Notes: generated from the letters alone by a model not told the origin. Shown: positions 31,696-41,075, counted from the first letter of the stretch. The stretch: 51,386 bases of DNA from Thermus aquaticus (GCF_001280255.1 NZ_LHCI01000106.1:26547-77932), one strand, 5' to 3'. Made by a program: numbers and translations.

Positions 31696-32823
31696 CTAGT
31701 GTAGCAGGTAGGGGGAGACCAGCTCCGTGAGTCTCTCCAGGGTGAGGCGGTTCCGCTTCTCTATCTCCGGCTTCCTGGGGATCTCGGGGTAGCCCCCTTC
31801 GGGGTCGTGAAGGGTGGGGGTGAGCGCCCCGCCCAAACAGCCCTCCCAGGCCTTAAGCCAGCTCTCGGGAAGCCTTTCGGGCAGGGGAAGGCCGTGGAAG
31901 ACGTGGTAAAGAATGGCCCAGACCCTCACCGCCGCGTCCAGGCTGTACCCGCCCCCCAGGGTGAAGAGAACCCGGCCCCCGGTGAAGGCCTCGGCGTATT
32001 CCAGGATCAGGCGGAAGAGGCGCTCGTAAGCCCGGGTGGTGAGGAGGAGGTCGGCCAAGGGGTCCAGGAAGTGGGCGTCGGCCCCCGCCTGCACCACCAG
32101 GACGTCGGGGCGGAAGGCCTTCAGGGCCCAAGGCACAAGGGCCTCAAAGACCTCCAGGTAGCTCTCGTCCTCGGTAAATGGCTCCAGGGGCAGGTTGAGC
32201 TTCCGCCCCGTCCCCTCCCCCCGGCCGATCTCGTGGACGTGGCCGGTCCCGGGGAAGAGGTAGCGGCCCGACTCGTGAAGGCTTAGGGTGAGGACCTCCT
32301 TCTCCTCGTAGTGGATCCACTGGACCCCGTCCCCGTGGTGGACGTCTATGTCCAGGTAGGCCACCTTAAGCCCGGCTCGGGTGAGGTAGCGGATGGCCAC
32401 GGAAAGGTCGTTGTAAACGCAAAACCCCGAGGCCCGGTCGTACTGGGCGTGGTGGAGGCCGCCTCCCAGCTGCAAGACCCGCCTTTCCCCCAAGAGGATC
32501 CGCCTGGCCCCCTCGAGGGTCCCCCCCACCAGGACCCGGGCCGCCCGGTCCATGCCCGGGAAGACCGGGGTGTCCCCCGTGCCCAGGCCGTAGTGCTCTA
32601 GATCGGGCACCCTTTCGCCGCGGCTCGCCGCCTCCACCCGCTTCACCAGCCTTTCCGAGTGGACGGAGAGGACCTCCTCCCGGGTGGCCTCAGGGGGAGA
32701 TAGGGGCTCCCGCCACACCCCTAGGGCCTGGAGGAGGGAGACCAGCATCTCCAGGCGCACCGGGCTGAAGGGGTGCTGGGGGCCGAAGTTGTAGAGGCGG
32801 TACTCGTCCCGGTAGATCACCAT
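31696..32823 (-). CDS. acuC: AcuC-type histone-deacetylase-fold protein
   Basis: 375-residue zinc-dependent deacetylase family protein. Visible zinc and active-site motifs: LGGGLHHAQYDRASGFCVYND, YLDIDVHHGDGVQWIHY, VVQAGADAHFLDPLADL and TLGGGYSLDAAVRVW. In Bacillus, AcuC deacetylates acetyl-CoA synthetase; a similar lysine deacetylase role is inferred. Its ATG 32823 overlaps the end of acuB by 7 nt, so they are translationally linked. Confidence 0.92.
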   Translation of the reverse strand: MVIYRDEYRLYNFGPQHPFSPVRLEMLVSLLQALGVWREPLSPPEATREEVLSVHSERLVKRVEAASRGERVPDLEHYGLGTGDTPVFPGMDRAARVLVGGTLEGARRILLGERRVLQLGGGLHHAQYDRASGFCVYNDLSVAIRYLTRAGLKVAYLDIDVHHGDGVQWIHYEEKEVLTLSLHESGRYLFPGTGHVHEIGRGEGTGRKLNLPLEPFTEDESYLEVFEALVPWALKAFRPDVLVVQAGADAHFLDPLADLLLTTRAYERLFRLILEYAEAFTGGRVLFTLGGGYSLDAAVRVWAILYHVFHGLPLPERLPESWLKAWEGCLGGALTPTLHDPEGGYPEIPRKPEIEKRNRLTLERLTELVSPYLLH

Positions 32824-33443
32824 GGCTTTTTGGGGGGCCAGAGGACCTCAAAGCCCGCTTCCCGAAGGCCCTGGGCCAGGAGGTGGGTCTCCAGGGTGTT
32901 GACCCGCACCACGGCCCGCACATACTCCCCCTCCTCGGGATAGGAGAGAAGGGAGTGGATGTTGACCCCCCGCCCCGCCAGAAAGCCCGTGAGGCGGGCG
33001 AGCTCCCCCACCCTGTCGGGCAGGCGCACCTCCAGCCGCCCCGAGGGCTCCGTGACCCCGGTAAGCCTCAGGAGGGCGTCCAGGAGGTCAATGCCGGTGA
33101 CGATGCCCACCAGTTCCCCGTCCTCCAAAACGGGCAGGCAGCCGATCTTCCGGTGGCGCATGACGAAGGCCGCCTCCTCCACGGGGTCCAGGGGGTGGGC
33201 GGTCACCACCTCCTTGGTCATGACCTCCCCCACCTGGGTACACCCGGGGCATGGGCCCTTGGGGTTCAGGTGGCTGGTGGCCAGGCGGATGTCCCGGTCG
33301 GTGACGATGCCCCAAAGCTTTCCGTCCTTGACCACGGGAAGGTGGCGGATGCCCTTTTCTAGGAGGAGGCGGTAGGCCTCCTCGAGGGTCGTCTCCGGCC
33401 CCACGCTGAGGACCGGGCTCTTCATCACGTCCTTGACCAGCAT
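32817..33443 (-). CDS. acuB: AcuB-type CBS-ACT protein
   Basis: 208 residues: two CBS domains (LVKDVMKSPVLSVGPETTLE, IRHLPVVKDGKLWGIVTDRD; VGEVMTKEVVTAHPLDPVEE, IGCLPVLEDGELVGIVTGID), then an ACT-like domain (RLEVRLPDRVGELARLTGFL). Probably an adenine-nucleotide-sensing regulator acting with AcuC. An extra CPGCTQ motif sits between the CBS domains. It starts at ATG 33443, 6 nt after TATACT (minus strand 33455-33450). Confidence 0.9.
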   Translation of the reverse strand: MLVKDVMKSPVLSVGPETTLEEAYRLLLEKGIRHLPVVKDGKLWGIVTDRDIRLATSHLNPKGPCPGCTQVGEVMTKEVVTAHPLDPVEEAAFVMRHRKIGCLPVLEDGELVGIVTGIDLLDALLRLTGVTEPSGRLEVRLPDRVGELARLTGFLAGRGVNIHSLLSYPEEGEYVRAVVRVNTLETHLLAQGLREAGFEVLWPPKKPW

Positions 33444-33456
33444 GAAAGCAGTATAC

Positions 33457-33486
33457 GCCCAAGGGGAAGGCCGAAGCCCCTTGGGC
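33457..33486 (-). terminator. Hairpin between dppF and acuB
   Basis: GCCCAAGGGG (33457-33466) and CCCCTTGGGC (33477-33486) form a perfect 10-bp stem. It follows dppF and lies just upstream of the acuB -10. No T-run follows on the minus strand, so it may reduce rather than stop read-through. Confidence 0.5.
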
Positions 33487-33502
33487 TAGAGGTCTTGAAC
33501 CC

Positions 33503-34486
33503 CTAGAGGATGTCGTCCCGGATGCAGGCCTTGTAGTGGCCGGGAGCCACCTCCTTGAGCTCAGGCACCACCTGGGCGCACTCGGGCAGGGCGTAGCGGC
33601 AGCGGGTGCGGAAGACGCACCCCGAAGGCGGGTTGATGGGGGAAGGGATGTCCCCCTGGAGGACGATGCGCTCCCGCTTCACTGTGGGGTCGGGGATGGG
33701 CACGGCGGAGAGCAGGGCCTCGGTGTAGGGGTGCTTGGGGTTCCGGTAAAGCTCCCGGGAGGAGGCGATCTCCATCACCTTCCCCAGGTACATCACCGCC
33801 ACCCGGTCGGAGATGTACTCCACCACCGCCAGGTCGTGGGCGATGAAGAGCATGGTGAGACCCAGCTCCTCCTTCAGGTCCTGCAGAAGGTTCACCACCT
33901 GGGCCTGGATGGAGACGTCCAGGGCGGAAACGGGCTCGTCGGCCACGATGAAGTCCGGGGCCACCGCCAAGGCCCGGGCGATGCCGATGCGCTGGCGCTG
34001 TCCCCCCGAGAACTCGTGGGGGTAGCGGCGCATGTGGTCGGGGGAAAGCCCCACCAGCTTGAGGAGCTCCGCCACCCTCTCCGTGCGCTCCTGGGGCGTC
34101 TTGCCGATGCCGTGGATGATGAGGGGCTCGGCGATGATGTCCCCCACGGTCATCCGGGGGTTCAGGGAGCTGAAGGGATCCTGGAAGATGATCTGCATCC
34201 GGCGCCGGTAGGGGCGGAGCTGGTTCCTGGGCAGCTCGGTGATGTCCTGGCCGTCAAAGAGGACGCGGCCCCCAGTGGGCTCAATGAGGCGCAGAAGGGT
34301 GCGGCCCACCGTGGTCTTGCCGCTTCCCGACTCCCCCACCAGCCCCAGGACCTCCCCCTTTTTTATGGCGAAGGAGACCCCGTCCACCGCCTTGACGCTG
34401 GCCACAACCCGGGAGAGGACCCCGCCCCGGATGGGGAAGTGCTTTTTGAGGTCCTGGACCTCCAGGAGAACGCCGTCGCCCTTCAT
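33503..34486 (-). CDS. dppF: Peptide ABC transporter ATP-binding protein DppF
   Basis: 327-residue ATPase of a di/oligopeptide importer. Walker [10 protein letters not shown], signature [15 protein letters not shown], Walker B/D-loop [10 protein letters not shown], and the C-terminal oligopeptide/dipeptide extension with [17 protein letters not shown] and further Cys residues that bind an Fe-S cluster in related DppD/DppF. Its ATG overlaps the dppD stop (ATGA, 34483-34486). It is the last gene of the dpp cluster. Confidence 0.93.
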   Translation of the reverse strand: MKGDGVLLEVQDLKKHFPIRGGVLSRVVASVKAVDGVSFAIKKGEVLGLVGESGSGKTTVGRTLLRLIEPTGGRVLFDGQDITELPRNQLRPYRRRMQIIFQDPFSSLNPRMTVGDIIAEPLIIHGIGKTPQERTERVAELLKLVGLSPDHMRRYPHEFSGGQRQRIGIARALAVAPDFIVADEPVSALDVSIQAQVVNLLQDLKEELGLTMLFIAHDLAVVEYISDRVAVMYLGKVMEIASSRELYRNPKHPYTEALLSAVPIPDPTVKRERIVLQGDIPSPINPPSGCVFRTRCRYALPECAQVVPELKEVAPGHYKACIRDDIL

Positions 34487-35502
34487 GCCCTAACCTCCCG
34501 GATATCCCGCCAGCGCACGCACCGGACCTGGCGCCCGTCCCCGGTGTCCTCCAAAGGCGGCACCTCCCGGTCGCAGAGGCCTTCCACGTAGTGCTTGCAC
34601 CGGGGGTGGAAGGCGCACCCGGGAGGCAGGTAGAGGGGGTTGGGCACGTTGCCGGGGATGGCCTCCAAACGCTCCTTATGCTCCGCCGCCAGGTCCAGCC
34701 TGGGCACGGAGTGCAAAAGCCCTCGGGTGTAAGGGTGCAGCGGCTCCTTGAAGAGGGGCACCACGTCCGCCTGCTCCACCGCCCGCCCCGCGTACATCAC
34801 CACCACCCGGTCCGCCATTTCCGCCACCACCCCCAGGTTGTGGGTGATGAAGAGGATGCTCATGCCGATCTCCTCCTGGAGCTTCTTCATCAGCTCCAGG
34901 ATCTGGGCCTGGATGGTCACGTCCAAGGCCGTGGTGGGCTCGTCGGCGATGAGCAGGGAGGGGTTGCAGGAAAGGGCCATGGCGATCATCACCCGCTGCC
35001 GCATCCCCCCGGACATCTGGTGGGGGTAGTTGGCAAGCCGCTTCTTGGGCTCGGGAATCCCCACCAGCTCCAGCATGTGGGCCGCCAGCTCCATGGCCTC
35101 CTTCCGGCTCTTCCCCTGGTGGAGCATGATGGCCTCGGCGATCTGGTCCCCCACCGTGTACACCGGGTTCAGAGAGGTCATGGGCTCCTGGAAGATCATG
35201 GCGATGTCGTTGCCCCGGATCCGGCGCATCTCCGCCTCCGGGAGCTTGGTCAGGTCCTTCACCTGGCCGTCCTTGCCCCTGAAAAGAATCTCCCCACCCA
35301 CGATCCGCCCAGGGGGCGTGGGGATGAGCCGCATGATGGCCAGGGAGGTCACGCTCTTCCCAGAGCCCGACTCCCCCACCACCGCCAGGGTCTCCCCTTT
35401 GTCCACGTGGAAGGACACCCCGTCCACCGCCTTCACCACCCCGTCGTCGGTGAAGAAGTGGACCTTGAGGTCTCTCACCTCCAACAGCCGCTTCTCGTCC
35501 AT
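34483..35502 (-). CDS. dppD: Peptide ABC transporter ATP-binding protein DppD
   Basis: 339-residue ATPase paired with DppF. Walker [14 protein letters not shown], signature [14 protein letters not shown], Walker [12 protein letters not shown]-terminal peptide-transporter extension with [19 protein letters not shown]. The start at ATG 35502 is chosen because AAGGAG precedes it; an in-frame ATG six codons upstream lacks a site. A 72-nt gap separates it from dppC. Confidence 0.93.
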   Translation of the reverse strand: MDEKRLLEVRDLKVHFFTDDGVVKAVDGVSFHVDKGETLAVVGESGSGKSVTSLAIMRLIPTPPGRIVGGEILFRGKDGQVKDLTKLPEAEMRRIRGNDIAMIFQEPMTSLNPVYTVGDQIAEAIMLHQGKSRKEAMELAAHMLELVGIPEPKKRLANYPHQMSGGMRQRVMIAMALSCNPSLLIADEPTTALDVTIQAQILELMKKLQEEIGMSILFITHNLGVVAEMADRVVVMYAGRAVEQADVVPLFKEPLHPYTRGLLHSVPRLDLAAEHKERLEAIPGNVPNPLYLPPGCAFHPRCKHYVEGLCDREVPPLEDTGDGRQVRCVRWRDIREVRA

Positions 35503-35574
35503 GCTAACTCCTTCGGGCACCGCCCCGAAAACACCTCATCCGTTATACGCCATACCCGGCCAAAAGAGAAGGGC

Positions 35575-36927
35575 CTACTGCCTCCGCCTGGGGTCCAGCG
35601 CGTCCCGCAGGCCGTCCCCCAGGAAGTTCCAGGAGAGCACAGAGAGGAAGATGAAGAACCCCGGCCACAGGACCCAGGGGCGGTCGGTGAAGGAAGCGAA
35701 CCCCCCCTGCTGGGCCGCCTGCAGGAGAAGGCCCCAGCTGGTATAGGGCTCCGTGACCCCAAGCCCCAGGAAGGAAAGCCCGCTCTCCCCCAGGATAAAC
35801 CCCGGGATGGTGAGGGAAAGGCTCACGATCACGTAGCTGGCGGTGGCGGGCAAGACGTGGCGGGCGATGATGCGCCCGTCGGAAGCCCCCAGGGCCCTGG
35901 CCGCCTGCACGTAGTCCATCTCCCTGACCGAAAGCACGATGCCCCGCACCACCCGGGCGAGCCCTCCCCAGCCGATGAAGCCCAAAAGCCCCACCACCAG
36001 GTAGAAGGTGAGGAGGGGGTCTATGTTGGTGGGGAAGACCGCTCGCAAGGAGATGAGGAGGAAGAGGGAGGGGATGGCGGCGATGATCTCCACGGTGCGC
36101 ATGATGAGGTCGTCGGGGTCCAGGCGGATGGGCTCCCGGAAAAGCCTATAGAGGATGGCCCCCGCCGCCAGAACCCCCAGGAGAACCACCAGGGCGTCTA
36201 TCCCCAAGGAGAAGAGGTCCTTGCCGGGGCTTAAGCGGGTGAAGGAGAAGGCGAGGAAGAGGGCCGCGGCGGCCACCCCCAGCCAGAGGAGGAGGCTCAA
36301 AGGCCCCAGGAGAAGCCCCACCCCCCGCCAGGCGGAAGGGGGCAGGGAGAGCCGGAAGGGCCTCCCCGAGAAGTACCCGGCGATGCCCCCAAGGAGGAGG
36401 CCCAGGGCGAAGGAGACCAGGGCCGAGAGGATGCCGATGGTGAGGGAGACCTGCCCCCCATAGACCACCCGGCTGAAGAGGTCCCGGCCGAAGTTGTCGG
36501 TGCCCATGAGGAAAATGCGCCCCGGGGAGTCCACGCCGAAGAGGCGGAGGTCGGAGCGGAAGACCCGGAAGATGGTGTAGGGCTGCTCTGGGGTGCGCAC
36601 GAAAAAGCGGATGTAAAACTTCCCCTGGCTGGGGTCCTCCTCGTAGCGGGGCTGCAGGGTGACAGGGTCAATACTCCGCTTGGTGGCGTAGACGAAGGGG
36701 CGAGTAAGCCTTCCCGTCTCCGGGTCCACGAAGTGGATGCGGGTGGGCGGGTGGTGGCCCTTGGGGGGGTAAAGCTCGTAGTAGTTGGGGTCGTAGGGGC
36801 TAAAGAAGCCGGCGAAGGCGGCCATCAGGTAGAGGACCAGGAGGATGCGCCCGCCCCAGACCGCCAGGCGGTGCTTGCGGAACTGGCGCAGGGCGACGGC
36901 CAACTGGGAAGTGGAGGTTCGTTCCAC
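35575..36927 (-). CDS. dppC: Peptide ABC transporter permease DppC, extended form
   Basis: 450-residue permease, about 150 longer than the usual 300. The binding-protein-dependent core is at the C-terminus: the EAA loop region EMDYVQAARALGASDGRIIARHVLP and PGFILGESGLSFLGLG. The extra length is an exported segment after TM1 (VDPETGRLTRPFVYATKRS onwards) and an inserted hydrophobic region (LLLGPLSLLLWLGVAAAALF, plus one more segment) between the early core helices. It starts at GTG 36927, 10 nt after dppB. Confidence 0.9.
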   Translation of the reverse strand: MERTSTSQLAVALRQFRKHRLAVWGGRILLVLYLMAAFAGFFSPYDPNYYELYPPKGHHPPTRIHFVDPETGRLTRPFVYATKRSIDPVTLQPRYEEDPSQGKFYIRFFVRTPEQPYTIFRVFRSDLRLFGVDSPGRIFLMGTDNFGRDLFSRVVYGGQVSLTIGILSALVSFALGLLLGGIAGYFSGRPFRLSLPPSAWRGVGLLLGPLSLLLWLGVAAAALFLAFSFTRLSPGKDLFSLGIDALVVLLGVLAAGAILYRLFREPIRLDPDDLIMRTVEIIAAIPSLFLLISLRAVFPTNIDPLLTFYLVVGLLGFIGWGGLARVVRGIVLSVREMDYVQAARALGASDGRIIARHVLPATASYVIVSLSLTIPGFILGESGLSFLGLGVTEPYTSWGLLLQAAQQGGFASFTDRPWVLWPGFFIFLSVLSWNFLGDGLRDALDPRRRQ

Positions 36928-36937
36928 AGGCCACCCC

Positions 36938-37921
36938 CTACTCGTAGCGGATCCTGGGGTCCACCCAGGCCAGAAGCAGGTCGGAAATCAGGTTGCCGAT
37001 CATGAGGAGGACCAGGCTCACGGTGAGAAAGCCGGCGATCACGTAGAGGTCCTGGTTGGCGATGGCGTCCAGGAAGAAGGGGGTGATGCCCGGCCAGGCC
37101 ATGACCACCTCCACGAAGCCCGCCCCGGAGATGAGGCTGGGAAGAAGGCCCCCCAGCGTGGCCACGAAGGGGATGACGGCGTTGCGGAAGGCGTGCTTGT
37201 AGAGGACCACCCGCTCAGCGAGGCCCTTGGCCCGGGCGGTGCGGATGTAGTCCTGCCCTAAGACCTCCAGCATCTGGCCCCGCATGAGGCGGGAAAGGCC
37301 GGCGATGTCGTTGGCCGTGGCCACCAGAATGGGCACCACCGCGTGCCAGGCGATGTCCAGCCACTGCTTGAGGGGAGGAAGCTGCTCAAAGCCGCTAGAG
37401 GTCATCCCCGAGACCGGGAAGATGAGGACTCCCGTCTTGAACTTGATCTGCAACAGGACGTAGATGGCGATGAGGGCCAGAAAGAAGCTGGGGACGGAAA
37501 GGCCCACGTAGGCCAGGAAGGAGAGGATCCGGTCCCCCAGGGAGTACTGGCGCACCGCCCCGTAGACGCCGATGGGGATGGCCACCAGGTAGAGGAGGAT
37601 GGTGGAGGGGATGACGATCACCATGGAGTTCACCACCCGGGGCCAGATGACCTCCAGCACAGGGGCCTGGTAGGCAAAGGAGTAGCCCAGGTTCAGGTGG
37701 AAGAGGTTGTTCATCCAGAGGAGGTACTGCTCGTAGACAGGCCGGTCCAGGCCGAACTGGGACCGGAGGCGGGCGATGGTCTCCGGCGTGACCTTGGGGT
37801 CCAGCTCCAGCTGGGTCAGGTAGTCTCCCGGGGCCATCTGGATGATGAGGAAGGCCAAAAAGGTGGCCCCGAAGAAGGTGGGGATCAGGTAGAGGATGCG
37901 GCGGAGGATGTATGTGGTCAT
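36938..37921 (-). CDS. dppB: Peptide ABC transporter permease DppB
   Basis: 327-residue permease with six membrane helices. The N-terminus TYILRRILYLIPTFFGATFL is standard for DppB/OppB, and the EAA loop is DYIRTARAKGLAERVVLYKHAFRNA (given here as positions about 220-245). It follows dppA after a 51-nt gap that contains a strong hairpin. Confidence 0.92.
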   Translation of the reverse strand: MTTYILRRILYLIPTFFGATFLAFLIIQMAPGDYLTQLELDPKVTPETIARLRSQFGLDRPVYEQYLLWMNNLFHLNLGYSFAYQAPVLEVIWPRVVNSMVIVIPSTILLYLVAIPIGVYGAVRQYSLGDRILSFLAYVGLSVPSFFLALIAIYVLLQIKFKTGVLIFPVSGMTSSGFEQLPPLKQWLDIAWHAVVPILVATANDIAGLSRLMRGQMLEVLGQDYIRTARAKGLAERVVLYKHAFRNAVIPFVATLGGLLPSLISGAGFVEVVMAWPGITPFFLDAIANQDLYVIAGFLTVSLVLLMIGNLISDLLLAWVDPRIRYE

Positions 37922-37932
37922 GGCGGTGTAAG

Positions 37933-37960
37933 GCGCCCCGGGGCCCGGGCCCCAGGGCGC
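37933..37960 (-). other. Intercistronic hairpin between dppA and dppB
   Basis: GCGCCC (37933-37938) pairs with GGGCGC (37955-37960), with GGGGCCC and GGGCCCC inside, a very stable GC stem. There is no T-run. It may stabilise the dppA message or reduce read-through, so that more binding protein than permease is made. Confidence 0.55.
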
Positions 37961-37972
37961 ACCCTGTCTAGC

Positions 37973-39721
37973 TCACTTCTTGATGAAGGTCAGCTCCAGC
38001 TCCCGCTGGCCCCAGATGCTGGAGATGATGGCATCGGGGTGCTCGCCGCCCAGGCGGTTGTTCCAGGCGGGGTGGTAGTTGGGCCCGGCGATGTAGATGA
38101 CGGGGAGGAGGCTTGCCTCAATCTCCTGCATGCGGAAGCCGATCTCCCGCCGCTTCTGGAAGTCCAGCTCCGTGCGGCCGCGGGAGTAGAGGGCGTCCAG
38201 CTGGGTCTCCCGGGGGTCCAGGCACTGACCGGACTTGTTCCACATGTGGAGGTTGCCCTTGCAGGGCACCACGTTAGAGCCGAAAGGCCAGTCCAGACCG
38301 CCGCCGGAGAGGCCGATGATGATGGCGTCAAAGGGCCGGTCGGGGCCGGAGGAGAGGAGCTGGCCCACCAGGGTGTTGAAGTCAATGGCCTGGAAGTTGA
38401 CCTTGACCCCCACCTTCTTGGCCTCGTCCACGATGAGCTTGGCGATCTGCTCCCGCTGGACGTTGCCGGCGTTGGTGGCCAGGTTGAACTCCAAGCGGCG
38501 GCCCTTGCTGTCCACCAGGAAGCCCTCCCGGTCCTTCCTGGTGAAGCCAAGCTCAGCGAGGAGCTTGGCCGCCTGGTTCAGGTCGTACTCGTACTTGGGC
38601 ACCTTGGGGTTGATCCACTGGGTGAGCACGGGGTAGACGCTGGTGTACATGGGGGTGCCCAGGCCCCCGTAGACGATGTCAATGACCGCCTGGCGGTTCA
38701 CCACGTGACTCATGGCCCGGCGGAACTTGTCCGAGCGGAAGAGGCTCTGCTTGAAGGGGTCCGAGGCCTTGTTCCAGTTGAAGACCATGAACTGGCTGGA
38801 GGCCACGGGGGAGGCGTTCACCTTGATGGTGGCGTCCAGGCGGCCCGCCTGGATGGCCTGGCGGACCTGGGAGATGTGGTCCACGGTGGCGGGGTTGAAG
38901 ATGTCAATGTTCCCCGCCAGGAACTCGGCCAGCTGGGCGTTGGTGTCCTTGACGATCTTGATCTCGTAGCGGTCCAGGTAGGGCAGGGGGTTGCCCGCCT
39001 CGTCCTTGTTCCACTCGCCGAAGGCGGGGTTCCGCTTCAGGACCAAGCGCTCCCCGGGGCGGTAGCTCTCAATGAGCCAGGGCCCGCCGGAGACGATCTT
39101 GGCGGGGTCCTCGCTCAGGGTCCACATCTTCTTGATGCCCTCCGCCCCCTCCCTCTGGTAGACGGGGCCGAAGACGTGGGCGGGCCAGGGCGCAAAGCTG
39201 GCCACGCTGAAGGCCTCAGCGTCCGTCTTGGGGTAGATGAAGCGGATGGTGTAGTCGTCTATCTTCCTAAGGACGATGGGCTTGCCGTCAATGAAGAAGG
39301 AGTCGTAGCTGTTGGAGCCCACCGCCTTGTCGGTGTGGATGCGCCAGGTGGTGATCCAGTCGTCGGCGGTGATGGGCCGGCCGTCGGACCACTTCATCCC
39401 CTTGCGGATCTTGAAGGTGATCTCCAGCTTGTTGGGGCTAATGGTCCAGGACTCCGCCATGTAGGGGATCCAGTCGCCGGTGGTGGGGTCGCGGGTCACC
39501 AGGCCCCTGTTCCCCGAGATGATGCTGGGCACGTTGCCGGACTCGGCGGTGATGAAGGGGTTGAAGGTGCGGTAGTCGGAGATCACCGCCGCCCGCAGGG
39601 TGCCCCCGCGCTTGGCCTCCTGGGGCTTGGCCACCGTCCACTTCTGGGGCCAGACGAAGGTCTGGGCGCTGGCGGCGCCCGCCAGGGCCAAAAGGCCGAT
39701 CAGAACCAAAGCTTTTCTCAT
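37973..39721 (-). CDS. dppA: Peptide ABC transporter substrate-binding protein DppA
   Basis: 582-residue SBP_bac_5 protein. Sec signal peptide RKALVLIGLLALAGAASAQ, no lipobox. Body motifs include the extended substrate-binding pattern from KRGGTLRAAV, YMAESWTISPNKLEITFKIR and FRRAMSHVVNRQAVIDIVYG. It binds peptides outside the membrane and delivers them to DppBC. Start ATG 39721 follows GGAGGAGGTT. It is the first gene of the cluster and has its own promoter. Confidence 0.93.
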   Translation of the reverse strand: MRKALVLIGLLALAGAASAQTFVWPQKWTVAKPQEAKRGGTLRAAVISDYRTFNPFITAESGNVPSIISGNRGLVTRDPTTGDWIPYMAESWTISPNKLEITFKIRKGMKWSDGRPITADDWITTWRIHTDKAVGSNSYDSFFIDGKPIVLRKIDDYTIRFIYPKTDAEAFSVASFAPWPAHVFGPVYQREGAEGIKKMWTLSEDPAKIVSGGPWLIESYRPGERLVLKRNPAFGEWNKDEAGNPLPYLDRYEIKIVKDTNAQLAEFLAGNIDIFNPATVDHISQVRQAIQAGRLDATIKVNASPVASSQFMVFNWNKASDPFKQSLFRSDKFRRAMSHVVNRQAVIDIVYGGLGTPMYTSVYPVLTQWINPKVPKYEYDLNQAAKLLAELGFTRKDREGFLVDSKGRRLEFNLATNAGNVQREQIAKLIVDEAKKVGVKVNFQAIDFNTLVGQLLSSGPDRPFDAIIIGLSGGGLDWPFGSNVVPCKGNLHMWNKSGQCLDPRETQLDALYSRGRTELDFQKRREIGFRMQEIEASLLPVIYIAGPNYHPAWNNRLGGEHPDAIISSIWGQRELELTFIKK

Positions 39722-39752
39722 TCCAACCTCCTCCAAAGGTCTTACGGGGGTA

Positions 39753-39782
39753 AGGATACCCGCCCCGCCAGGGGGCCGTCAA
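39753..39782 (-). promoter_or_regulatory. dppA promoter
   Basis: Minus strand: TTGACG (39782-39777), 18-nt spacer, TATCCT (39758-39753). The transcript would have a leader of about 25 nt containing the Shine-Dalgarno. A GC-rich inverted motif (CCCCCTGGCGGGG) lies in the spacer and could be an operator. Confidence 0.65.
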
Positions 39783-39893
39783 GCAGACTGGACCGGTATG
39801 CGGCCTTTGGGGTAAAGCAGGAGCATGACCCTGCGGGAAGCCCGCTTTGGGGCCCCCTTCCCCCCAATGAACCCCGCCTGTCAGGACCCGGCC

Positions 39894-39922
39894 TTGACCC
39901 CCCGGAGGGTCCGTGGGAAAAT
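39894..39922 (+). promoter_or_regulatory. Promoter of the dehydrogenase gene
   Basis: TTGACC (39894-39899), 17-nt spacer, GAAAAT (39917-39922). Shine-Dalgarno AAGGAGGTG is at 39932-39940 before ATG 39943. Confidence 0.5.
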
Positions 39923-39942
39923 CCCTGGCATAAGGAGGTGGT

Positions 39943-40974
39943 ATGAGAGCGGTGGTGATGGAGGCGAGAGGCGGCCCAGAGGTCTTGAAGCCCACGGAGA
40001 TGCCCACCCCGGAGCCGGGCCCCAAGGAGGTGCGCATCCGGGTCCGGGCGGCGGCCCTCAACCACCTGGACATCTGGGTGCGCAAGGGGGTGGCGAGCCC
40101 CAGGCTTCCCCTGCCCCACATCCTGGGGGCGGACGCCAGCGGGGTGGTGGAGGCCGTGGGGCCCGGGGTCACCGCCTTCGCCCCCGGCGACGAGGTGGTG
40201 GTGAACCCGGGGCTTTCCTGCGGGCACTGCGAGCGGTGCCTGGCGGGCGAGGACAACCTCTGCCCGCGGTACGAGATCCTGGGTGAGCACCGCCACGGGG
40301 CTTATGCCGAGTACTTGGTGGTGCCTGAGGTGAACCTCCTCAAAAAACCGCAAAACCTCTCCTTTGAGGAGGCGGCCGCCATCCCCCTCACCTTCCTCAC
40401 CGCCTGGCAGATGGTGGTGGATAAGCTCCAGGTGCGCCCTGGGGACGACGTGCTGGTCATGGCGGCGGGAAGCGGGGTTAGCGTGGCCGCCATCCAGATC
40501 GCCAAGCTTTTCGGCGGGCGGGTCATCGCCACCGCTGGCTCGGAGGAGAAGCTAAGGAAGGCCCTGGAGCTTGGGGCCGACGAAGCGGTCAACTACACCC
40601 ACCCCGACTGGTTCAAGGAGGTGCGCCGCCTCACCGGGGGCAAGGGGGCCGACAAAGTGGTGGACCACACCGGGGCCCTCTACTTTGAGGGGGTCATCAA
40701 GGCCACGGCGAGCGGGGGCAGGATTGCCATCGCCGGGGCCTCCTCGGGGTACGAGGGGACCCTGCCCTTCGCCCACGTCTTCTTCCGCCAGCTCGCCATC
40801 CTGGGCTCCACCATGGCCTCCAAAAGCCGCCTCTTCCCCATCCTGCGCATGGTGGAGGCGGGGAAGCTGAAGCCGGTGGTGGGGCAAGTGCTTCCCCTCG
40901 AGGCCGCCAGCAAGGGCCACCGCCTCCTGGAAGAAAGGCGGGTCTTCGGCAAGGTGGTCCTGAGGGTGGACTAA
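39943..40974 (+). CDS. Zinc-containing MDR-family alcohol dehydrogenase/quinone oxidoreductase
   Basis: 343-residue medium-chain dehydrogenase. Structural-zinc cysteines are visible in CGHCERCLAGEDNLC; the NAD(P)-binding loop is VMAAGSGVSVAAIQIA. The usual catalytic-zinc Cys near residue 40 is replaced (NHLDIWVRKG), as in the quinone-reductase-like branch, so the reaction is uncertain. It starts at ATG 39943 with a strong Shine-Dalgarno. Its TAA stop (40972-40974) is in the end of element A5. Confidence 0.85.
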   Translation: MRAVVMEARGGPEVLKPTEMPTPEPGPKEVRIRVRAAALNHLDIWVRKGVASPRLPLPHILGADASGVVEAVGPGVTAFAPGDEVVVNPGLSCGHCERCLAGEDNLCPRYEILGEHRHGAYAEYLVVPEVNLLKKPQNLSFEEAAAIPLTFLTAWQMVVDKLQVRPGDDVLVMAAGSGVSVAAIQIAKLFGGRVIATAGSEEKLRKALELGADEAVNYTHPDWFKEVRRLTGGKGADKVVDHTGALYFEGVIKATASGGRIAIAGASSGYEGTLPFAHVFFRQLAILGSTMASKSRLFPILRMVEAGKLKPVVGQVLPLEAASKGHRLLEERRVFGKVVLRVD

Positions 40975-41010
40975 GTACCCCACCGCGGCTTTCGCCGCGG
41001 TGGGGGCCCC
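40971..41010. repeat. Element A copy 5 (hairpin half)
   Basis: CTAAGTACCCC with hairpin ACCGCGGC-tttc-GCCGCGGT and GGGGGCCCC. Its TAA is the stop of the dehydrogenase gene. It is fused directly to a reversed element B. Confidence 0.8.
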
Positions 41011-41075
41011 GGCGAAAGGTTCCTGGGGAAGTTACCAGGCATGGTGGGGCGAGGGAAAGGGGAAACAAGGGTATA
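41008..41075. repeat. Element B copy 3, reversed
   Basis: Minus-strand reading gives CATGCCTGGTAACTTCCCC preceded by CCCCACC and followed by AGGAACCTTTCGCCGGGG. It lies between two A copies, in the opposite orientation to copies B1, B2 and B4. Confidence 0.75.

Noticed and set aside
37343-39946. 867-codon open frame on the plus strand across dppA/dppB
   Set aside because: It is antisense to two well-supported genes with intact motifs; GC-rich third positions create long empty frames on the opposite strand. The translation is rich in Gly/Val/Asp repeats and has no family motif.
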